64,000 nt of DNA from UBA6623 sp965217195 (GTDB lineage Bacteria > Acidobacteriota > Terriglobia > Bryobacterales > UBA6623), in NCBI GenBank assembly GCA_965217195.1, contig CBDCHL010000001.1, positions 1 through 64,000 of the forward strand. Reading direction: 5' to 3'. The notes below the pieces were generated by a model. That model did not search any database and was not told the origin of the DNA. It worked only from the letters and a program-made list of their open reading frames with translations. The translations under genes and the position numbers were made by a program. Positions 57,148 to 64,000 of the stretch are shown one piece after another. Every line of letters begins with the position of its first letter. Position 1 is the first letter of the stretch.

Positions 57148-57822
57148 ATGAGTGAGAGTGGCGAAGGCGGCATCGGGGCGGTTATCCTATTCGGCCCGCC
57201 TGGGGCGGGTAAGGGCACCCAGGCTGCGAAAATCGCTGCCCGCTATGGTATTCCGCAGATCTCGACCGGCGACATGATTCGGGACGAGATGCGCCGCGGG
57301 ACCGAATTGGGAAAGCAAGCGCAGGGTGAAATCGCCGCCGGACGGTTGGTCGCTGACGAGTTGGTTAACGGACTGGCCGCCTCAAGGCTGGCGCAGCCCG
57401 ATTGCGGGCGCGGATTTCTGTTGGACGGCTATCCCCGTACCCCGGGGCAGGCCGACGAAGTGGATCATTTGTTAGCGTCGCTCGGCCACCGCACGACGGT
57501 GATCGAGATCAAGATCGGCTATAATGAACTTATTAAACGGATTACCGGCCGACGACTTTGCCCTAAGTGCGGCGCTATCTTTAACATCCACTCGCAGCCA
57601 CCCGCGATTTCCGATATTTGCGACGTCTGCCACGCACGTTTGGTTGTGCGCACCGACGATCGCGAAGAGGTGATCGGCGAGCGCATGCGTGCCTATGAGG
57701 AGGAGACGCAGCCGGTCTTTGAGTTTTTCCGGGCGAAGGGAAGGAAGATTTACTCGGTCGACGGCACGGCGACGGCGGCATCGGTTTCCCGGAAGGTTTT
57801 TGCGTTTCTGAAGCAGGCATGA
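57148..57822 (+). CDS. adk: Adenylate kinase
   Basis: 224 residues. P-loop FGPPGAGKGTQAAKIA, AMP-binding STGDMIRDEM and FLLDGYPRTPGQADEVD, and a long LID with a Cys4 zinc site (CPKC and CDVC). Interconverts ATP, AMP and ADP. The N terminus has a short extra segment (MSESGEGGIGA). It overlaps map by ATGA. Confidence 0.97.
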   Translation: MSESGEGGIGAVILFGPPGAGKGTQAAKIAARYGIPQISTGDMIRDEMRRGTELGKQAQGEIAAGRLVADELVNGLAASRLAQPDCGRGFLLDGYPRTPGQADEVDHLLASLGHRTTVIEIKIGYNELIKRITGRRLCPKCGAIFNIHSQPPAISDICDVCHARLVVRTDDREEVIGERMRAYEEETQPVFEFFRAKGRKIYSVDGTATAASVSRKVFAFLKQA

Positions 57823-58586
57823 TCATCCGCAAGAGCCCGTCCGAGCTCAAGAAAATGCACGCGGCCGGCCAACTGGTGCGACGCATTTTGGATGAAATGC
57901 GCGGGATGGTGAAGCCGGGCGTGACGACGTATGACTTGGAAGTCGTCGCCGAAAAGCGGGTGAACGAGGCGGGCGCCAAAGCGGCGTTCAAAGGGTATTA
58001 CGTGCAGGCGGCCGGCAAGCATTTTCCCACCGTGCTGTGCACATCGATCAACGAAGAGGTCGTGCACGGCGTGCCGTCAAGAAAGCGCGCCTTAGCCGAG
58101 GGCGACATCGTGAAGATCGACATCGGCGTGCAGTTGGAAGGCTACTATGGTGATTCGGCGACGACCGTGCCCGTCGGTGAGATCGCGCCGGAGACCGTGA
58201 GATTGATGGACGTAACCAAGAAGTCGCTGGATCTGGCGATCGACAAGATGGTCGCCGGGCGGCGCCTTTTCGATGTTTGTGGAACGGTCCAGGAGTACGT
58301 CGAGGGCCAGGGCTTCTCGATTGTGAGAGAGTTTGTCGGGCACGGCATCGGTACGGAGCTGCACGAGGCGCCGAACGTTCCGAATTACATCGACCGCCGA
58401 CTGAGTAATCCGAGGCTCAAGCCCGGCATGGTCCTGGCCATTGAGCCGATGGTAGCGGCCGGGAAGCCGGATACGAAGGTTCTCGGCGATCGTTGGACGG
58501 CGGTGACCGCCGACGGCTCCAACGCCGCCCACTTTGAGCATTGTGTGGCGGTCACCGAGGACGGACCATGGGTGCTGACGGCGTAG
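57819..58586 (+). CDS. map: Type I methionine aminopeptidase
   Basis: 255 residues. It has the pita-bread core with metal ligands in KIDIGVQLEGYYGDSATT (Asp pair), GHGIGTELHEAPNVPNY (His), MVLAIEPMV (Glu) and HFEHCVAVTEDG (Glu region), and HFPTVLCTSINEEVVHGVPS near the N terminus. Removes initiator methionine from nascent proteins. The secY-adk-map-infA order is typical. Confidence 0.97.
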   Translation: MIIRKSPSELKKMHAAGQLVRRILDEMRGMVKPGVTTYDLEVVAEKRVNEAGAKAAFKGYYVQAAGKHFPTVLCTSINEEVVHGVPSRKRALAEGDIVKIDIGVQLEGYYGDSATTVPVGEIAPETVRLMDVTKKSLDLAIDKMVAGRRLFDVCGTVQEYVEGQGFSIVREFVGHGIGTELHEAPNVPNYIDRRLSNPRLKPGMVLAIEPMVAAGKPDTKVLGDRWTAVTADGSNAAHFEHCVAVTEDGPWVLTA

Positions 58587-58607
58587 CCCGGCGGCTCCCG
58601 TGCAGGA

Positions 58608-58850
58608 ATGAGGATGGCGGTTCACGGACAGGATGATGGATCGGCCCGCGAGCGCACCGTCGCGGCGAAGGTGATCGAGCCTTTGCCGAACGATTTGTTT
58701 CGGCTCGAAGCCGAGGGCGGTTCGAAGATTACCGCCCACGTGGCCGCGGCCGCCGGACGCGACTTTATGAGGCTGCTGCCCGGAGATCGAGTGAGTGTTG
58801 CGCTGTCGCCGCTGGATACAGGCCGCGGGCGCATTGTTGAACGGCATTGA
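58608..58850 (+). CDS. infA: Translation initiation factor IF-1, divergent
   Basis: 80 residues. The OB-fold pattern is clear: VIEPLPNDLFRLEAEGGSKI, TAHVAAAAGRDFMRLLPGDR and VSVALSPLDTGRGRIVERH. The usual HISGKMRKHFIRI segment is replaced by HVAAAAGRDFMRL, losing the GKMR basic patch that contacts the 30S A site. The N terminus is longer and more polar than usual (MRMAVHGQDDGSARERTVAA). Position between map and rpmJ supports infA. A second infA elsewhere cannot be excluded. Confidence 0.9.
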   Translation: MRMAVHGQDDGSARERTVAAKVIEPLPNDLFRLEAEGGSKITAHVAAAAGRDFMRLLPGDRVSVALSPLDTGRGRIVERH

Positions 58851-58853
58851 ACG

Positions 58854-58967
58854 ATGAAAGTACGAGCATCGGTTAAGAAGCTCTGTATCAAGTGCAAGGT
58901 GATTCGTCGTAAAGGCGTTGTGCGGGTGATTTGCGAAAATCCCAAGCACAAGCAGCGGCAAGGATAA
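58854..58967 (+). CDS. rpmJ: Ribosomal protein bL36
   Basis: 37 residues: MKVRASVKKLCIKCKVIRRK then VVRVICENPKHKQRQG. The zinc ligands C-x2-C, C and H are all present (C-plus type). It starts 3 bases after infA. Confidence 0.96.
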   Translation: MKVRASVKKLCIKCKVIRRKGVVRVICENPKHKQRQG

Positions 58968-59011
58968 GACAACCGATCCGCCCCAGCGGCGGCCGGTTGG
59001 GAGGATGATGG

Positions 59012-59395
59012 ATGGCACGCTTTGAAGGTGTTGACCTGCCGAACGACAAGAAAGCCGAGATCGCGCTGACGTACTTGTTCGGCATCGGACGCACGCGCGC
59101 TCGCTCGCTGCTCTATCGCGCAGGCATTGATTTCGACAAGAAGATGGGCGCGCTCGACGACGAGGAGATCACGAATCTTCGCAAGCTCCTCGAAGAAGAG
59201 GGTCAGGTCGAGGGCGATTTACGCAAGGAAGTTTCGATGAACATCCGGCGGCTGATGGAAATCGGCTGCTATCGCGGCCTGCGGCATCGCCGCGGCCTGC
59301 CGGTGCGCGGACAGCGAACCCACACCAATGCGCGGACTCGCAAGGGTCCCCGCCGCGGAGCCATCGCGAACAAGCGGAAGCTGGCGAAGAAGTAA
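59012..59395 (+). CDS. rpsM: Ribosomal protein uS13
   Basis: 127 residues: ARFEGVDLPNDKKAEIALTY, LFGIGRTRARSLLYRAGID, RLMEIGCYRGLRHRRGLPVR and GQRTHTNARTRKGPRR. Contacts P-site tRNA and the 50S bridge. First ribosomal gene of the alpha cluster. Confidence 0.98.
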   Translation: MARFEGVDLPNDKKAEIALTYLFGIGRTRARSLLYRAGIDFDKKMGALDDEEITNLRKLLEEEGQVEGDLRKEVSMNIRRLMEIGCYRGLRHRRGLPVRGQRTHTNARTRKGPRRGAIANKRKLAKK

Positions 59396-59439
59396 GCCGA
59401 ACGGCGGAGGGTCCGGCGATTCCCGGACCGGGAGAAAGC

Positions 59440-59847
59440 ATGGCAAAGGCGAAAGCAAAGGGCGGAAAGAAGAAACGCTTCAAGGCTCGTACCAAGAAGT
59501 CGGTGCCGGTGGGCATTATCCACATCCGGGCGACTTTCAACAATACGATCGTCACGGTCAGCGACCCGGACGGCAAGGTAATTTCCTGGTGCAGTTCCGG
59601 TTCGCTGGGGTTCAGTGGATCGCAGAAAGGCACGCCCTTCGCCGCGCAGCAAGCCTGCCTCAAGGCCGTTAATGCGGCCAAGGAACACGGGCTGCGTTCG
59701 GTGACGGTGCGCGTCAAGGGGCCCGGCGGCGGGCGCGAATCGGCCATTCGAGCTTTGGTGTCAGCCGGACTCGATGTCAGCTTGATTCGGGACGTGACGC
59801 CGATTCCGCACAACGGCTGCCGGCCGCCGAAGAAACGCCGCGTCTAG
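59440..59847 (+). CDS. rpsK: Ribosomal protein uS11
   Basis: 135 residues: GIIHIRATFNNTIVTVSDPD, GSLGFSGSQKGTPFAAQQAC and RDVTPIPHNGCRPPKKRRV. The N terminus is strongly basic. Part of the 30S platform. Confidence 0.98.
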   Translation: MAKAKAKGGKKKRFKARTKKSVPVGIIHIRATFNNTIVTVSDPDGKVISWCSSGSLGFSGSQKGTPFAAQQACLKAVNAAKEHGLRSVTVRVKGPGGGRESAIRALVSAGLDVSLIRDVTPIPHNGCRPPKKRRV

Positions 59848-59888
59848 AGCAGGTGAAGGCCGCATAAGGAACGAGGACAAGAAGCAAA

Positions 59889-60524
59889 ATGGCACGTTAT
59901 CGAGGTCCGGTTTGCCGGCTCTGCCGACGGGAAGGGATGAAGCTCTTCCTCAAGGGCGAGCGGTGCTACGGTACGGCCTGCGCCATTGAGAAGCGCAACT
60001 ATTTTCCCGGTCAGCACGGCAAGACGAGCCGCCCAAAGCGTTTACAGGGCTACGGCCTGCAGCTTCGCGAGAAGCAGAAGGTTCGCCGCATTTACGGCAT
60101 TCTCGAGCAGCAGTTTCGCAACTACTACAAGAAGGCCGCCAAGATGAAAGGCGTGGTCGGCGAGAATCTACTTTCGCTGCTCGAACGCCGGCTCGACAAT
60201 GCGGTCTTCCGTATGGGCTTCGGAGCCAGCCGGGCGCAGGCGCGGCAGGTGGTACGTCACGGGCACGTCGAAGTCAACGGACGCAAGGTCAACATTCCGT
60301 CCTATCTCGTCAAGCCCGGTGACCAGATCGCGCTTCGCGAAAACTCGCGGAAGCACGTCGGCGTGGCGGCGTCGATGGAGTCGACCGAGCATTTTCTGGT
60401 GCCGGGTTGGCTCGAAGTCGACCGAGAGAATTTCAACGGCAAGGTGACGGGACTGCCTCGCCGCGATGAATTGGTCCAGATCCCCATCAACGAACAGTTG
60501 ATCGTCGAACTTTATTCCCGATAG
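59889..60524 (+). CDS. rpsD: Ribosomal protein uS4
   Basis: 211 residues: ARYRGPVCRLCRREGMKLFL, FPGQHGKTSRPKRLQGYGLQ, LLERRLDNAVFRMGFGASRA and RQVVRHGHVEVNGRKVNIPS (S4 RNA-binding domain). The N-terminal Cys-x2-Cys and a further Cys suggest the zinc-bound form. In E. coli S4 represses the alpha operon. Confidence 0.98.
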   Translation: MARYRGPVCRLCRREGMKLFLKGERCYGTACAIEKRNYFPGQHGKTSRPKRLQGYGLQLREKQKVRRIYGILEQQFRNYYKKAAKMKGVVGENLLSLLERRLDNAVFRMGFGASRAQARQVVRHGHVEVNGRKVNIPSYLVKPGDQIALRENSRKHVGVAASMESTEHFLVPGWLEVDRENFNGKVTGLPRRDELVQIPINEQLIVELYSR

Positions 60525-60584
60525 CGAACCCCTTACCCACGGTCGCCCGCGGTACGCCGGCGGCCTGAACGGAGAATAGGTCGT

Positions 60585-61619
60585 ATGTGGAAAGGATTTC
60601 AAAAACCCAAGAGACTGGCAACGGACGGCGAGGAACTCTCCCCGACGCATGGAACATTTACCGCACAGCCGTTCGAGCGCGGTTTTGGCCGAACGATCGG
60701 CAATTCGCTGCGCCGAGCGCTGTTGAGTTCGATCGAAGGCGCGGCGGTCACCGCGGTGAAGATTGAGGGTATCTCGCACGAGTTCAGCCCGATTCCAGGC
60801 GTGGTCGAGGACGCCACCGACATCATCCTCAATCTCAAGCAGATCCCATTGAAGCTCCATGGTGAAGGTTCGCGGACGATTCGCCTTCGCGCCACCGAGC
60901 CGGGCGAGGTTCGCAGCGGGCAGATCGAGGCTGATTCCGATGTCGAGATCCTTGACAACGAGGTCTATATCGGCACGGTCGGCAAGGGCGGCATTCTCGA
61001 TGTCGAAATGCGGGTCAAGCAGGGGCGCGGCTATGTCAGCGCCGAGAAGAACTTTGACGACGATTTGGCGCTGGGCTACATCCCGATCGATGCGGTTCAC
61101 TCGCCCGTACGCAAGGTCAACTACGAAGTCGAGGCGGCTCGCCTCGGCCAGATGACCGACTATGACAAGCTGACCGTCGAGGTCTGGACGAACGGGGCCG
61201 TTGCACCCCAAGACGCCGTCGGCCTCGCCGCCAAGTTGATCAAGGATCACATGACGATCTTCATCAACTTCGAGGAAGAGACCGCCGCCGAAGAGGTCCC
61301 GGCCGACGCAGCCGCCGATATCTACAACGAGCATCTCAACCGTTCGGTCGAGGAACTCGAGCTCAGCGTTCGTTCCTATAACTGTTTGAAGAACGCCAAT
61401 ATCCAGACTATCGGCGATCTGGTCGTTCGCAGCGAAGCCGACATGCTCAAGACGAAGAACTTCGGCCGCAAGTCGCTGAATGAAATCAAGGAAATCCTGG
61501 GTTCGATGGGGCTCGCGCTCGGAATGCGCTTCGATGAGCAGGGTCGACTTATCGCTCCGGCCGGCGCGGAAGTCGTCGAAGCCATCGAAACCCCCGAAGC
61601 CGAAACGATGGGCGTGTAG
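60585..61619 (+). CDS. rpoA: RNA polymerase alpha subunit RpoA
   Basis: 344 residues. N-terminal assembly domain: EPFERGFGRTIGNSLRRALL-like segment (PFERGFGRTIGNSLRRALLS), VTAVKIEGISHEFSPIPGVV and YIPIDAVHSPVRKVNYEVEA. C-terminal domain that binds UP elements and activators: VRSYNCLKNANIQTIGDLV and LKTKNFGRKSLNEIKEILGS. A 25-residue acidic tail follows. Located before rplQ as usual. Confidence 0.98.
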   Translation: MWKGFQKPKRLATDGEELSPTHGTFTAQPFERGFGRTIGNSLRRALLSSIEGAAVTAVKIEGISHEFSPIPGVVEDATDIILNLKQIPLKLHGEGSRTIRLRATEPGEVRSGQIEADSDVEILDNEVYIGTVGKGGILDVEMRVKQGRGYVSAEKNFDDDLALGYIPIDAVHSPVRKVNYEVEAARLGQMTDYDKLTVEVWTNGAVAPQDAVGLAAKLIKDHMTIFINFEEETAAEEVPADAAADIYNEHLNRSVEELELSVRSYNCLKNANIQTIGDLVVRSEADMLKTKNFGRKSLNEIKEILGSMGLALGMRFDEQGRLIAPAGAEVVEAIETPEAETMGV

Positions 61620-61638
61620 GCTCCCGGAGACGCCGTTC

Positions 61639-62118
61639 ATGAGGCACCGCAAGGCCGGATTCAAACTTCAACGCAGCCCATCGGCCCGTCGTGCACTACT
61701 GCGCGGGCTGGCAACGAGCGTCATTCTCCAAGACCGCGTGATCACGACGGTAACGAAGGCCAAAGCCGTCAAGCCGGTGGTCGAAAAGATGATCACGCTG
61801 GGCAAGCGTGATACTCTCCATTCGCGCCGCCAAGCGGCCTCCTATCTGCAAACGCCCGGAGCGGTCAAGCGACTGTTCGACACGCTGGCGCCGCGCTTTT
61901 CCGAGCGCGAGGGCGGCTATACACGCATCGTTCGGTTGGGGCCCCGCAAGGGCGACGGAGCTGAAATGGCCCTGATCGAAATTCTCGGCGCGGAACTCAA
62001 GAAGCGCGCCGAAGACCGTCGCAAACGCCGCGAAGAGCGCATGAAACAGCAGCAGGAAGAAAAGGCCGCAACCGAAGATCAAGCCTCCGAAGAGAACCCG
62101 CCGGCCGCAGCGAGCTAA
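61639..62118 (+). CDS. rplQ: Ribosomal protein bL17 with a charged C-terminal tail
   Basis: 159 residues. The core reads MRHRKAGFKLQRSPSARRAL, LRGLATSVILQDRVITTVTK, KRDTLHSRRQAASYLQTPGA and C-terminal YTRIVRLGPRKGDGAEMALI. About 40 extra residues (KKRAEDRRKRREERMKQQQE, then acidic and Ala-rich) extend beyond the E. coli-type end. It closes the ribosomal superregion; no obvious intrinsic terminator follows within 100 bases. Confidence 0.96.
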   Translation: MRHRKAGFKLQRSPSARRALLRGLATSVILQDRVITTVTKAKAVKPVVEKMITLGKRDTLHSRRQAASYLQTPGAVKRLFDTLAPRFSEREGGYTRIVRLGPRKGDGAEMALIEILGAELKKRAEDRRKRREERMKQQQEEKAATEDQASEENPPAAAS

Positions 62119-62216
62119 ACGGATCCCTCAAGGGTGGCCTACCGGCCGCGACCAACCTACCTGGAGCGGGGACAGCGGCACGCTGCCCGTGTGTTCGGTC
62201 CACCGCCGCGACGCTA

Positions 62217-63002
62217 ACGCACGTTGACTGTCACCGTATTGGCTGGTTTGCCGTCGGCGGTGAGGAGGATGTTGACTTCGCCGCGGCCGGCGAGGCTTCT
62301 CGGCAAGGGGCCGATGTTGATCTGGTCGAGGCCCACGAATTGGCCTTGTGGCACAGCACCAAGGACCTGAACGTTTTCGCCGCCCACCGCAGCTGAGACT
62401 GACTTCGTAAAGCCCCGGAACCCGGTTCCGAAGAGCAGCAAGAAGATCTGGTCGCCCTCATGGGTACCGCTGCACGGGTCCGCCGTTCATAGGCTGAAAC
62501 GCTCCTATCGAGGGAAAATCCGTGGAGTCGGTCTCTCCGGCCACGTAAGCGTTGCCGTTCGAATCCACAGCTATATCGTGGCCGATGTCCATACCCGTGC
62601 CGCCAAAGAACGTGGAGTAGACAAGTTCCGAACCCCGTGGATTCAGCTTGCTTACGGCAACAGCACCAAAGAATAGCCGACCGCCAATCCCGGGGGGTGG
62701 GTTCAGGTGGATTGCGTCGTACGAATAGCCGATTGAAGCAATAGATCCTTGCCCGGCAGGGTCATAGATGGCCCCTGCTCGCAGGTGGGCCACGCCGATA
62801 AGCCCCTGTGTGTATTGGTGGGTAACACGCGGGAATGGGCCAGTATCTGCTCCGCTTCCGCCTGAGGAGACTTGCGCAGCGTAAACACAGCCGATGCCCC
62901 CGGCGTTGTGTCCTCCACTTTCTGGGCCGTCCAATCAGCATCGCTGAATGTTTCGTCTGAAAAGGTTACCTGAGCAGTCAGGGTACCCAGCCCCAGCCTC
63001 AT
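62217..63002 (-). pseudogene. Decayed SBBP-repeat / TIGR03437-type exported protein gene
   Basis: Three fragments of one gene lie in different frames. The first (63002 down to about 62885) has AQVTFSDETFSDADWTAQKV and DTTPGASAVF. The frame then changes and continues VTHQYTQGLIGVAHLRAGAI and SYDAIHLNPPPGIGG, then an SBBP repeat, YSTFFGGTGMDIGHDIAVDS with AYVAGETDSTDFPSIGAFQP, ending near 62458. The last fragment (62455-62217), in another frame, is LLLFGTGFRGFTKSV, VLGAVPQGQFVGLDQINIGP and LPRSLAGRGEVNI, the TIGR03437 C-terminal domain. The SBBP beta-propeller, usually many repeats, is reduced to one, so large internal deletion and frameshifts have occurred. Confidence 0.75.
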
Positions 63003-63064
63003 TTGTCGCTTCCAGTGTTCGTGCTCCGATGTTCGCTATTCTGATGCCGAGGCATTTCCTGATC

Positions 63065-64000
63065 ATGACTCGCACAAAACTGTTCTCGATCTTCTTCATC
63101 GCCGTCGCCGGACTGCTCGGCGCAGCGGCGGACTGCCTCGCGCAACCGTACCCAAATCCCTACCGCATGGTTGACGGCTGGGCGCGGCTTCCTGACGGCC
63201 GAACGATGGGCGCGGTAGGCGGAGTGACGATCGATCCGGACGGCAAACACGTTTGGGCGATTGTTCGATGCGACGCTACCGAGCCCGAGCGGTTTGGAAG
63301 CGAATGCCTCGATTCGGATTTGGATCCGGTCCTAAAGTTCAACATGTCCGGCCGAGTCGTCGAGAGCTTCGGCGGCGGGATGTTCATCTGGCCCCACGGG
63401 ATCCACGTCGACCCGAACGGTAATGTTTGGGTAACGGACGCCGTAAGCGCCGAGCGAACGCCGGAAGGCGCGAGGGGACACCAAGTCGTCAAATTCAGCC
63501 CGACGGGAGAAGTTCTGATGCAACTCGGCACTCCGGGTAAGCCCGGACCCGGCCCGAACAGTTTCAACTCTCCCAGCGACGTCGTGACGCTCGAGAACGG
63601 AGACATCCTCGTCGCGGACGGCCATGTCGCGGACGGCAACAACCGCGTGGTGAAGTTTTCGAGCGACGGAACCTATCTGATGTCCTGGGGGGAAACCGGC
63701 TACGGTCCGGGCGAGTTCCGGACGTTACACGCCATCGCCGTCGACGCCCAAGGACGGGTGTTCGTGGCGGATCGGTCCAATAGTCGAATCCAGATCTTCG
63801 ATCAGCAAGGCGCCCACCTCGCGACTTGGACGCAGTTCGGGCGACCGAGCGGGATCTTCTTTGACGACAACGATAAGATCTATGTGTCCGATTCGGAGTC
63901 GGACAACGTGCAGAACCCGGGCTGGGAGATGGGCATTCGGATAGGCGACGCGCGAACCGGTTGGGTCGAAGCTTTCGTGCGCTACCCCTGGGGAGATCCG
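63065..64000 (+). CDS. Exported NHL-repeat six-bladed propeller protein, partial
   Basis: An ORF open to the end of the window, at least 312 residues. It begins with a signal peptide (TRTKLFSIFFIAVAGLLGAA, cleavage likely after CLAQ) and then NHL-type blades: GVTIDPDGKHVWAIVRC, PHGIHVDPNGNVWVTDAVS, SPSDVVTLENGDILVADGHV and TLHAIAVDAQGRVFVADRSN with SRIQIFDQQGAHLATW. This resembles peptidyl-alpha-hydroxyglycine alpha-amidating-lyase-like propellers common in Acidobacteriota, but those are usually annotated only as NHL proteins. The function is not assigned. ATG 63044 is an in-frame alternative start. The 3' end is outside the window. Confidence 0.8.
   Translation, partial: MTRTKLFSIFFIAVAGLLGAAADCLAQPYPNPYRMVDGWARLPDGRTMGAVGGVTIDPDGKHVWAIVRCDATEPERFGSECLDSDLDPVLKFNMSGRVVESFGGGMFIWPHGIHVDPNGNVWVTDAVSAERTPEGARGHQVVKFSPTGEVLMQLGTPGKPGPGPNSFNSPSDVVTLENGDILVADGHVADGNNRVVKFSSDGTYLMSWGETGYGPGEFRTLHAIAVDAQGRVFVADRSNSRIQIFDQQGAHLATWTQFGRPSGIFFDDNDKIYVSDSESDNVQNPGWEMGIRIGDARTGWVEAFVRYPWGDP

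Noticed and set aside
60168..61664. 498-residue minus-strand ORF across rpsD and rpoA
   Set aside because: Shadow of two certain genes; no family resemblance.

Overview
The window is a high-GC (roughly 60%) chromosomal segment of a diderm bacterium, most likely an Acidobacteriota member of the Solibacter/Bryobacter type. The evidence is a TIGR03437-type C-terminal domain (a family I know mainly from Acidobacteriota), an SBBP-repeat protein remnant, a remnant of the TolB/PD40 propeller that follows Ser/Thr kinase domains in that phylum, an LptD outer-membrane assembly protein, and a cysteine-rich insert in RpoB that I recall from Acidobacteriota. The assignment rests on recognition of families, not on a database search.

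Bases 1-23300 are a patchwork of housekeeping and accessory genes with much decay. In order they hold the end of an IS630-type element at base 1; hspQ; an acyl-CoA oxidase/dehydrogenase; a frameshifted PD40 propeller remnant split by an intact IS630 element (3566-4658, precise TA duplication); an N-terminally truncated ADP-ribosylglycohydrolase; a tandem metallo-beta-lactamase protein; a sodium/solute symporter; an IS3 remnant; and a small accessory module in which an HTH gene and two small genes lie downstream of a promoter overlapped by an inverted repeat. Then come a HEAT-repeat exported protein, lptD, an ICMT-type methyltransferase, two membrane proteins preceded by a 43-codon small ORF, and a broken PilZ gene.

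Bases 23300-62120 are the translation/transcription superregion, all on the plus strand. It runs tRNA-Thr, Gly, Thr, Tyr, tuf1, rpmG, tRNA-Trp, secE, nusG, rplKAJL, rpoBC, then dnaG, then rpsL-rpsG-fusA-tuf2 and the S10, spc and alpha clusters through rplQ. Most genes are closely spaced or overlap. Unusual points are two apparently identical tuf genes, NusG with a ~259-residue acidic N-terminal extension, uS3 with a ~150-residue Pro/Ala/Glu tail, RpoB with an eight-cysteine insert, dnaG placed between rpoC and rpsL, and a ~215-bp dispersed repeat inserted between rpsE and rpmD.

Bases 62120-64000 hold a decayed SBBP/TIGR03437 gene on the minus strand and the start of an exported NHL-type propeller protein that runs off the window.

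Intergenic spaces carry at least three families of inverted or dispersed repeats: three REPIN-like elements with TGAAAAAAT ends, the ~215-bp repeat present at 19382 and 54885, and a palindrome cluster upstream of dnaG. I found no CRISPR array, prophage or recognised defence system. The most notable items are the reconstructable IS insertion, the repeat families, the RpoB insert, the NusG/uS3 extensions and the small ORF at 20099.
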